Assembly (NCBI GenBank): GCA_036491125.1
Contig: DASXCO010000181.1
Location: 72,486-112,039 of the forward strand
Length of the DNA stretch: 39,554 nt
Reading direction: 5' to 3'
DNA from: Acidimicrobiales bacterium
Lineage (GTDB): Bacteria > Actinomycetota > Acidimicrobiia > Acidimicrobiales > AC-9
The notes under the pieces were generated by a model. That model was not told the DNA's origin and ran no database searches. It saw only the letters and a list, made by a program, of their open reading frames with translations. Both the position numbers and the translations under genes were made by a program. Shown here in pieces: positions 33,837 to 39,554 of the stretch; position 1 is the first letter of the stretch; the number at the start of each line of letters is the position of its first letter.

Positions 33837-34514
33837 TCATGGTCCCGACTTCGCCGTGTCGCTATGTGCAAAGGGATCATCGACTGGATGGCCCCCAACT
33901 CCAGAACCTCGCAATACAGTCGGGACCGTGGAGGTCAGGATCGACAGGTCAAGTGCAAGGGACTGCCGATCGATGTACTCGAGGTCCAGCTCGATTCGCT
34001 CCGACCAAGCCAGCGCATTTCGGCCCCTAACCTGAGCCAGCCCGGTGAGTCCGGGGCGGCTTGCGAGGCGTCGTCGTTGTCGCTCGGTGAAGCGCTCAAC
34101 TTGAAAGGAGAGAGCTGGTCGGGGCCCGACAATGCTCATGTCACCGTGGGCGACGTTCAGCAGCTGGGGCAGCTCGTCAAGTGAGAGGCGGCGCAGCCAC
34201 CGACCGACCGGGGTGATGTCATCCTCTCGAGGGAACAAGGAGTTGCCTTCGGGGCGGTGGCACATCGTTCGGAACTTGTAGACGCGGAAAGAGGACCCCC
34301 TCAGGCCCACACGTTCCTGGCGGAAGAGGACGGGACCACGAGAAGTCAGTCGGACTGCTAGCCCGCAGATCAGACCGAGCATGAGGCCCGGAAGACTGAC
34401 GCTGATCAGCACGCTCCAATCAAAAGCGCGCTTTCCGCGATAGATGGCGGGAGCGTGGAGGAATCCGCCGTCTGTGGCTGGGAGATGTCTGCTGAGTCGC
34501 TCAGTGGACACCAC
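33837..34514 (-). CDS. Sugar transferase, WcaJ/PglC-like (copy B)
   Basis: A 225-residue paralogue of the protein at 30361-30993. It shares RGPVLFRQERVGLRGSSF, YKFRTM, RRLSLDELPQLLNVAHGD, SIVGPRP and PGLTGLAQVRGRNALAWSER, with a single N-terminal membrane helix (about 33-55). It should be a second initiating phosphoglycosyltransferase; two primers in one operon suggest either redundancy after duplication or two different first sugars. GTG 34514 (or 34511) is preceded by GGAGGGAG, and the gene overlaps the end of the dehydratase gene by 14 bases. Confidence 0.92.
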   Translation of the reverse strand: MVSTERLSRHLPATDGGFLHAPAIYRGKRAFDWSVLISVSLPGLMLGLICGLAVRLTSRGPVLFRQERVGLRGSSFRVYKFRTMCHRPEGNSLFPREDDITPVGRWLRRLSLDELPQLLNVAHGDMSIVGPRPALSFQVERFTERQRRRLASRPGLTGLAQVRGRNALAWSERIELDLEYIDRQSLALDLSILTSTVPTVLRGSGVGGHPVDDPFAHSDTAKSGP

Positions 34515-36501
34515 GCGTGGCTCCCTCCTCGACCTCTGTTGCGCCAGCCAGGGTGAGCTGGACCTGGTGTTCCAGCCCGATCTCGTTTGCGGCAGGATGG
34601 CCGCACATCTCTCGTAGGGTGTAGATCAGCGCGCCCGAGTCAACATGTGCGTCGAGATGGCGCACGGCTTCGGGATCCAATGGGGGAACGGGGACATGCG
34701 AGATCAGTGGATGGAAAGCCCCACCGCTCGCCTCTTCCCTTTGGCCGAACAGGACCTCGTGCAACTTCTCCCCGGGCCGGAGCCCAGTGAAGACGATGTC
34801 GACCTGGTGATCGGCTCGTTCTGCCAGCCTGCGAGCGACATCGGCGATCCGGACGGGTTCTCCCATGTCGAGCACCAATGACTCGCCGGGACGGCCAATG
34901 GCTCCAGCCTGGATGACCAGTTGGACTGCCTCCTCCACCGTCATGAAGTAGCGGGTCACCTCGGGGTGAGTGACGGTAATAGGTTTCCCTGCTGCGATCT
35001 GGGCCTCGAAGGCCGTCAGTACTGAGCCCCGCGTGCCCAGAACGTTGCCGAATCGCACGCTCAGGTAGGTGCCTGTGGCGACCGCCGCTACGTGAGCAGT
35101 CAGGCGCTCGGCCAGTCGCTTCGAGTAGCCCAGGACGCTGATCGGGTCCGCCGCCTTGTCGGTGGATATATTGACGAATCGCTCCACCCCGAACGCAGCT
35201 GCCTCCTCGAGCAGATTGAGACTCCCCAACACGTTCGTCTTGAGCGCTTCGTCTGGATAGCGCTCGAGCAGCGTCAGATGCTTCAGAGCGGCAGCGTGGA
35301 AGATGACCTGGGGACGACGCTGCTCGAGCAACTGATGCACTCGACGCCTGTCGCGGATGTCGAGGACGGCGAGATCAGGTGAGTCCAGCAAGCCGATCCC
35401 ATCGACAGAGAGCTGCACGGCGTGCAGTGCAGACCCATCCTGGTCGGCCATGATCAACTCGGCCGGAGCCAGCTGATGGAGCTGCCTGCACAGCTCGGTG
35501 CCGATCGATCCCCCGGCACCCGATACAAGCACTCTCTTGCCGGTGATGTAGGCAGCGATGGCGGGGACGTCGGTATGAACCTCTTCCCGTCCCAACAAGT
35601 CGGCCTCGGTCAGGTCTCTGATGTCGGCGAGCCCGATGCTGCAATAGACGAGCTCGCTGACTCTGGGAAGCACCTTGACCTGAGCCCCACACTCGGAGGC
35701 CAACCGGTTGATCTCGGCAACGAGCCGGCTGCCAGCGCTCGGTATGGCAATGAGCACTACGCGTGCGCCAAGCCGCTGCACCGCGTCCTGCAATGCAAGC
35801 CGCCCACCCACGACGGAAATGCCCATGATCCGGAGGTTTCCCTTCGCCGGATCGTCGTCCAAGATGGCCACAGGCAGATAGCGCCCCCGGTGATCCCGCA
35901 TCATCGCCCGGATCACCTCCGAGCCGCCCTCCCCGGCGCCGAACACGAGAACCCGCGTGCTGCCCTTCCCGTCCGGACGGTATCCGCTGTCACGGCGGAG
36001 CCGCCAGAGATAACGCACGGCGCACATCCAGACGACGGCGACGAAGCCGCCCCCGATGATCGTGCTCACGGGCACCAGACGCGGGCCACCTCCCAGGCCA
36101 CACAACAGGTCCAGCCCAGCAACTGCGGCCGAGGTCAACGCGACCGTGCTCGACAGGGCCGCGACCTCCTCGAAGCTGGCGAACCACCACCGCCCGCTGT
36201 AGAGCCCACAAGCGGTACCAACGAGCACTTGCGTCAGTACGACGAAGGGAAGAAACAGCGCCACACGTTCGAGCTGGTCACCACTCGGCTCGAAGTTGAA
36301 CCGCACGATGGATGCGACGAGAAGAGCGAATGCCCACCCGGCTCCATCGGTTGCTGCCTTGAGGGCATCTCGCCGCCGAGCGAAGCACGAGACTCTGAGC
36401 TCGATCTGCCTCGCGAGCGACCGCAGCCGGGCCTCTGCCCTTCTGCCCGGTGTGCCTGATATGGCGTAGGTCAGACTGGGTTTCAAGCCGGCCCTGCTCA
36501 C
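34501..36501 (-). CDS. CapD/FlaA1/PglF-like NDP-sugar 4,6-dehydratase, membrane-bound
   Basis: A 666-residue polysaccharide biosynthesis protein. Hydrophobic segments at about 55-165 form an N-terminal membrane part; a first Rossmann-like domain (TRVLVFGAGEGGSEV, about 182-196) is followed by the catalytic SDR domain with KRVLVSGAGGSIGTEL (about 322-337), HAAALKHLTLLE and ISTDKAADPISVLGYSKRLAE (about 445-466). As in PglF/WbpM the classic SDR Tyr is replaced (Leu here where Met is usual). It would convert UDP-GlcNAc to the UDP-4-keto-6-deoxy sugar used by the DegT aminotransferase. Start GTG 36501 overlaps the stop of the mini-HTH gene (GTGA). It is the first enzyme gene in the operon. Confidence 0.93.
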   Translation of the reverse strand: MSRAGLKPSLTYAISGTPGRRAEARLRSLARQIELRVSCFARRRDALKAATDGAGWAFALLVASIVRFNFEPSGDQLERVALFLPFVVLTQVLVGTACGLYSGRWWFASFEEVAALSSTVALTSAAVAGLDLLCGLGGGPRLVPVSTIIGGGFVAVVWMCAVRYLWRLRRDSGYRPDGKGSTRVLVFGAGEGGSEVIRAMMRDHRGRYLPVAILDDDPAKGNLRIMGISVVGGRLALQDAVQRLGARVVLIAIPSAGSRLVAEINRLASECGAQVKVLPRVSELVYCSIGLADIRDLTEADLLGREEVHTDVPAIAAYITGKRVLVSGAGGSIGTELCRQLHQLAPAELIMADQDGSALHAVQLSVDGIGLLDSPDLAVLDIRDRRRVHQLLEQRRPQVIFHAAALKHLTLLERYPDEALKTNVLGSLNLLEEAAAFGVERFVNISTDKAADPISVLGYSKRLAERLTAHVAAVATGTYLSVRFGNVLGTRGSVLTAFEAQIAAGKPITVTHPEVTRYFMTVEEAVQLVIQAGAIGRPGESLVLDMGEPVRIADVARRLAERADHQVDIVFTGLRPGEKLHEVLFGQREEASGGAFHPLISHVPVPPLDPEAVRHLDAHVDSGALIYTLREMCGHPAANEIGLEHQVQLTLAGATEVEEGATRGVH

Positions 36502-36674
36502 AGTTCACGCCGCCGGTATCCGGGGCGCGGGCGAGCTTCGAGCGCCACCGACACAGGAGCGACGTCCGAACGGACGCCGAGCCTCACCTGCACGTTCTGC
36601 TCGTGGGTTCTGACCATGTTCGGAGAGAGTCTCAGCCTTCTCGCGATGGCCTCACGCCGGGGTAGTTCGATCAT
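36498..36674 (-). CDS. Mini LuxR-type HTH protein or LuxR remnant
   Basis: A 58-residue frame too short for usual gene finders. It reads LPRREAIARRLRLSPNMVRTH and then QNVQVRLGVRSDVAPVSVAL, which matches the LuxR/GerE helix-turn-helix (scaffold helix, recognition helix SPNMVRTH, then the KLGVRSR-like turn). There is no receiver or sensor domain: an in-frame stop lies about 33 codons upstream of the ATG, with no other start between. Its TGA overlaps the GTG of the dehydratase gene (GTGA), so if translated it would be coupled to the exopolysaccharide operon. It may be a small autonomous regulator or the tail of a lost LuxR gene. No Shine-Dalgarno is visible. Confidence 0.55.
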   Translation of the reverse strand: MIELPRREAIARRLRLSPNMVRTHEQNVQVRLGVRSDVAPVSVALEARPRPGYRRREL

Positions 36675-37151
36675 GGGACGGCGACGACGTCGAGTGCGTT
36701 TCTCTGAACCGTAGAGAGCAGCGGCTGGACGAACATCACCCTTGAGGGTGGATCCTGTGTTCGCTCCAGGGTCGGATCAGACGTTCATCCCGAGCGGGCC
36801 GCTAGTAGTCGAATAGGGCATATCTCATGACGAACTCCGTCGAGCCCACCAGGTCTACTCAGGCATGGCAGAGGATGTACTTGCTTCAGCCCGTTAGCGA
36901 CCACCAGCAAGCGGCTGGACGTGAGAATCGTTAGGCTCGAGAGAGTCGAAAGAGCAAGAGGTCAATCGTGCGCGCGTCCCGACTCGATCCGATGGTGGAC
37001 CTGTTCGTCCGTGAGTCGGGCCAGGTCGTCCTCCAGAGGTCGCGGTGTCCAGCCGGGAGAGATCGACGGTACGGTGCCTAGAGAGTCGCACTGCCCGTTC
37101 GTCCACGAGCGCTATGACGAGCTCTTGTCCGAGCGCGAGGAGTAGGTCCGG
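36675..37151. other. Divergent intergenic region upstream of the exopolysaccharide operon
   Basis: About 480 bases between the mini-HTH frame (minus strand) and the SDR gene (plus strand). It should contain the exopolysaccharide promoter. Seen: the palindrome at 36737-36750, a direct repeat GCGGCTGGACG at 36721-36731 and 36911-36921, and a minus-strand open stretch ending at 36962 (PRPLEDDLARLTDEQVHHRI) that looks protein-like but has no start codon or known family. A plus-strand frame at 36921-37145 is also open but without support. Confidence 0.5.
36737..36750. promoter_or_regulatory. Operator-like palindrome upstream of the exopolysaccharide operon
   Basis: CACCCTTGAGGGTG is a perfect inverted repeat (6-bp arms, 2-bp centre) about 63 bp upstream of the mini-HTH start. 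Size and symmetry suit a dimeric regulator; the partner is unknown. Confidence 0.45.
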
Positions 37152-38063
37152 ATGAAGAGCTTGACGGGCAGGGTCGCGGTTGTCACCGGCGGGGCCGCAG
37201 GGATCGGTCGGGCCATGGGGGAGCGCTTCGCGCGGGAGGGGATGCGGGTCGTGCTCGCCGACGTGGAGCAGGGCGCTCTCGACCATGCCGTAGAGGCGCT
37301 GCGCTCGCAATCGCTCGAGGTGACTGGGGTGATGACCAACGTGGCGAGCTACGAGTCGGTCGAGGCACTGCGAGATGGCACCCTCGAGCGATACGGGGCG
37401 ATCCATCTGCTCTGCAACAATGCGGGAGTCGGTGTCGGCGCCGAAGGGGCACTCTGGGAGCACGAGCTCAATGATTGGCACTGGGCTTTCGGGGTCAACG
37501 TCTACGGCGTGATCCACGGCATCAACGCCTTCGTCCCCGCCATGATCGCTGGCGGTGAGGAGGGCCACGTCGTGAACACCTCGTCGGGAAACGGTGGGGT
37601 CTCACCGCTTCCCGGCACCCCCCAGTACGCCGTGACGAAGGCGGCCGTCGCGACCCTCACCGAGTGCCTCTACGCCCAACTCAAGGAGGCCGGCGCACCC
37701 ATCGGCGTCTCGGTGCTGTTTCCGGGGCCCCACATCTTGCGAACAGGGATCTTCAGCTCATGGCGCAATCGCCCGGCGGATCTGGCCAAGGAGAAGCCGC
37801 GAAATGCGCCCTATCTGGCTATCGAGGACCTCGAGGCCCAGATGGAGGCGGCAGGCATCGAGGTCCGCTACACCGAGCCAGCTGAGGTCGCCGGGCAGGT
37901 TGTCGCCGCGGTCGAGGCCGATGACTTCTGGATCCTGCCGCAGAGCACACAGACCGACGAGGTGATCCACGCTCGGGCCGAGTCGATGCTCAAGCGGGAA
38001 AACCCGACCTATCATCGCCCGGTACTGCGCGGCAGTCGAGGGGAGCCGCTGCAGCTTCTTTGA
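37152..38063 (+). CDS. SDR family NAD(P)-dependent oxidoreductase
   Basis: A 303-residue classical SDR. VAVVTGGAAGIG (about 8-19) binds the cofactor, with a following Asp (VVLADVEQ, ~37) favouring NAD(H); NNAGVGVGAEG, catalytic Ser (NTSSGNGG, ~144), Tyr159 and Lys163 (PQYAVTKAA) are present. The C-terminal part (about 190-300) is longer than in FabG and has an FPGPHILRTGIF active-site loop, as in many actinobacterial SDRs that act on bulky or steroid/terpenoid-like alcohols; the substrate is unknown. ATG 37152 is preceded by GAGGAG. Its strand and separate promoter region suggest it is not part of the exopolysaccharide operon. Confidence 0.9.
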   Translation: MKSLTGRVAVVTGGAAGIGRAMGERFAREGMRVVLADVEQGALDHAVEALRSQSLEVTGVMTNVASYESVEALRDGTLERYGAIHLLCNNAGVGVGAEGALWEHELNDWHWAFGVNVYGVIHGINAFVPAMIAGGEEGHVVNTSSGNGGVSPLPGTPQYAVTKAAVATLTECLYAQLKEAGAPIGVSVLFPGPHILRTGIFSSWRNRPADLAKEKPRNAPYLAIEDLEAQMEAAGIEVRYTEPAEVAGQVVAAVEADDFWILPQSTQTDEVIHARAESMLKRENPTYHRPVLRGSRGEPLQLL

Positions 38064-38124
38064 CTCCATCGAGCGATCGACGCAGAGAGGCACCGGTGGG
38101 CAGCCCGTCCTGGGATAGCAGGTG

Positions 38125-38658
38125 ATGCGCTTCGCTAACGTCAGACGATGGCGACGTGCGGCAGTCGTGGTCATTCTGGGCGCCGTCGTGGCGATCGTTG
38201 GAGCAAGCCTCAGGCTCTTTGTCTGGCCTGCAACTGACCCGCCAGGTCGCGTGGACGCCATCGTGGCGTTGGCTACGAGTATCCCCCGTCGGGACAAGGC
38301 GCTGGCCCTGGCACGAGCCGGCTACTCCAGAGTGGTCGTCGTATCTACCACCGTTCCCCACGAAGTTCCGTGCCCTCAGCCGGAACCAGGAATCGACATT
38401 CTCTGCTTCCGGCCTGATCCGCTTACAACTCAAGGAGAGGCCCGCTACGTGGGGCACCTGGCAGCCGAGCGCAATTGGCGCCGCATCATGATCGTGCCTA
38501 CCACTACTCAAGCCACGAGGGCCCGCCTGCTGTTCGAGCGCTGTTACACGGGTCAGCTGCTTGTCGTCCCCGCCCGAGACCTAAAGAGTGTCCTCTATGG
38601 GGTCGCCTACGAGTGGGGGGCATTGGCCAAAGCGATCTTCCTGCGCCAGGGCTGCTGA
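38125..38658 (+). CDS. YdcF/SanA-like DUF218 membrane protein
   Basis: A ~177-residue protein with one N-terminal membrane segment (AAVVVILGAVVAIVGASLRL, about 11-31) and a small alpha/beta domain: VDAIVALATSIPRRDKALAL, AGYSRVVVVST, TTQGEARYVGHLAAE and RRIMIVPTTTQATRARLLFERC, the order found in DUF218 (ElyC/SanA/YdcF) proteins. The usual GG near the first strand is altered (ALATS). Members are linked to envelope polysaccharide or undecaprenyl metabolism, mechanism unclear. ATG 38125 or the adjoining GTG 38122 may be the start. It lies 61 bp after the SDR gene. Confidence 0.78.
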   Translation: MRFANVRRWRRAAVVVILGAVVAIVGASLRLFVWPATDPPGRVDAIVALATSIPRRDKALALARAGYSRVVVVSTTVPHEVPCPQPEPGIDILCFRPDPLTTQGEARYVGHLAAERNWRRIMIVPTTTQATRARLLFERCYTGQLLVVPARDLKSVLYGVAYEWGALAKAIFLRQGC

Positions 38659-38827
38659 CGGAAGGTGCCATGTGGGTGCGCCACCAATCGAATCTACGTA
38701 GTCCGGTCAGCTCGACGACAGCGGCGCTACCGCCGGACCTGCCGGCGTGCTCCTCTCGCGGCTTCTATCGTTCAGGTACGAATCGTTGAGTGGGCAGGGA
38801 CATGGCGCCCGACGAAAGGAGCCTCTC

Positions 38828-39554
38828 GTGGCATTAGGTGAGGTAGTCGAGATCGATCAGGCGACGTTGTTGGTCCAGGGCCAGGAGTTGATTGCGCCCA
38901 AGGGGCAGCCTGACGTCGCCAATTCAATTCTTCACCTGACGGGTGACACGCTCTTCCTCATCGACACGGGAGCCACAAGAGCCTTCCGCGATGTCCTGAG
39001 CGCCGCGGCTCAGGACATCGGCGCCTGGAGACATCTCGTGGTGTTGACCACCCACGGCCATGTCGATCACATCGGCAACAATGACCTGGCCGATCAGCTG
39101 GCAGACGACCACCGCGCCACGGTGCAACATCTCGTGCCGGCCAAAGAACTTGCCCAGATGCGCGATCCACTCGCCTACTGGACTACGTCCTTGCGTCGCC
39201 TCGTTGGCGTGCTACCTGGCTACGACCACCCCGAGGAGATGGCGGCCCAACTCGTCTCGATCTTCGAGCCGCTCCAACCGTTCGGTGCGACAACCACCAC
39301 CTTTGAAGATGAACCCATCGAGCGGCTTGATATCGGGCCACTCTCGCTGACGGGGTGGTCGTTCTGCGACGGGGCCGTGAACGTGGTGCGCAGTCAGGGC
39401 CACTGCGCAGGGCATGTGATGGTGCATATTCGCGACAGCCAGTTGCTGCACCTGGCCGACGAATCCAACGGGCCGTGCGGCGCCATGCACGACGCCGATC
39501 AGCTCAAGATCCTCACCGCGCTCAGCCACGCGGCGACGCTCGTGGAGTCCGGCC
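38828..39554 (+). CDS. Metallo-beta-lactamase-fold hydrolase (partial, 3' end outside window)
   Basis: The frame is open from GTG 38828 to the window end (~242 codons). AAAGGAG lies 6 bases before the start. Seen: LFLIDTGAT, then the metal motif TTHGHVDHIGN (H-x-H-x-D-H), SQGHCAGHVMVHI with the third metal histidine, and LLHLADESNGP with the bridging Asp. This is the core of the MBL-fold superfamily, which includes thiolesterases, lactonases and other hydrolases; the specific group is not clear and the C-terminus is missing. No link to the exopolysaccharide genes is evident. Confidence 0.9.
   Translation, partial: MALGEVVEIDQATLLVQGQELIAPKGQPDVANSILHLTGDTLFLIDTGATRAFRDVLSAAAQDIGAWRHLVVLTTHGHVDHIGNNDLADQLADDHRATVQHLVPAKELAQMRDPLAYWTTSLRRLVGVLPGYDHPEEMAAQLVSIFEPLQPFGATTTTFEDEPIERLDIGPLSLTGWSFCDGAVNVVRSQGHCAGHVMVHIRDSQLLHLADESNGPCGAMHDADQLKILTALSHAATLVESG

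Noticed and set aside
36721-36921. Direct repeat GCGGCTGGACG, 190 bp apart
   Set aside because: Only 11 bases in GC-rich DNA; may be chance and shows no symmetry or flanking element.
36894-37568. 224-codon minus-strand frame over the start of the SDR gene
   Set aside because: Mostly antisense to the SDR; no family signature. The protein-like stretch ending at 36962 is in a different frame.
1-39554. Search for CRISPR arrays, tRNA/rRNA genes, insertion sequences and attachment sites
   Set aside because: Reading both strands showed no regular spaced repeats, tRNA cloverleaf, transposase/integrase gene or terminal inverted repeats; small elements could still be missed without computation.

Overview
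The window is high-GC DNA with frequent GTG and TTG starts and many ATGA/GTGA gene junctions. It encodes a mycothiol-dependent-enzyme relic, an F420-type flavin/deazaflavin oxidoreductase, a SnoaL-tailed ECF sigma factor and a large LuxR-type ATPase regulator. Together these point to an actinobacterium, possibly a soil or aquatic member of Acidimicrobiia or a related class. The class is inference; no rRNA is present to settle it.

Layout. (1) 1-9.6 kb is mixed accessory/housekeeping DNA: the 3' end of an ECF sigma factor, a RibD-C/DHFR-like reductase, a MOSC protein, a 5'-truncated mycothiol-dependent isomerase relic, an ABC transporter half (fused ATPase-permease) with an SRPBCC protein, a divergent TetR regulator with two operators between them, a CehA/McbA-type metallohydrolase, a PPOX/F420 protein and a decayed stretch holding VOC and possible aldo/keto-reductase fragments. 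(2) 9.3-11.9 kb holds a small ORF coupled to a 750-residue LAL-type LuxR regulator. (3) 12.26-18.89 kb is a tightly overlapping plus-strand operon: acyl carrier protein, FabG-like reductase, AMP-forming acyl ligase, LuxE-like acyl-protein synthetase, LuxC-like acyl reductase, NeuD/PglD-like acetyltransferase and a Tat-exported beta-helix protein. (4) 36.67-18.93 kb is a long minus-strand Wzx/Wzy-type exopolysaccharide operon: mini LuxR HTH, CapD/FlaA1-like dehydratase, sugar transferase, FemAB-like protein, DegT remnant, Wzz/Wzc-type tyrosine kinase, second sugar transferase, intact DegT aminotransferase, Wzy polymerase, GT2, Wzx flippase, UDP-sugar dehydrogenase, formyltransferase/beta-propeller fusion, epimerase and two GT4 enzymes. 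(5) 37.15-39.55 kb holds an SDR, a DUF218/YdcF-like membrane protein and a metallo-beta-lactamase-fold protein cut by the window end.

How the parts may work together. The minus-strand operon has the parts expected for a surface polysaccharide made on undecaprenyl phosphate: priming transferases, nucleotide-sugar enzymes, glycosyltransferases, flippase, polymerase and chain-length kinase. The convergent plus-strand operon ends only about 45 bp from it. It looks like a module that loads a carboxylic acid on a dedicated ACP, may modify it at C3, and reduces it through a LuxE/LuxC relay to an aldehyde, without any luciferase. A decoration of the polysaccharide (inference) is the most attractive explanation and the main discovery lead here. 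A second lead is the duplicated [sugar transferase - DegT] block, in which one DegT copy has been reduced to its first ~23 codons.
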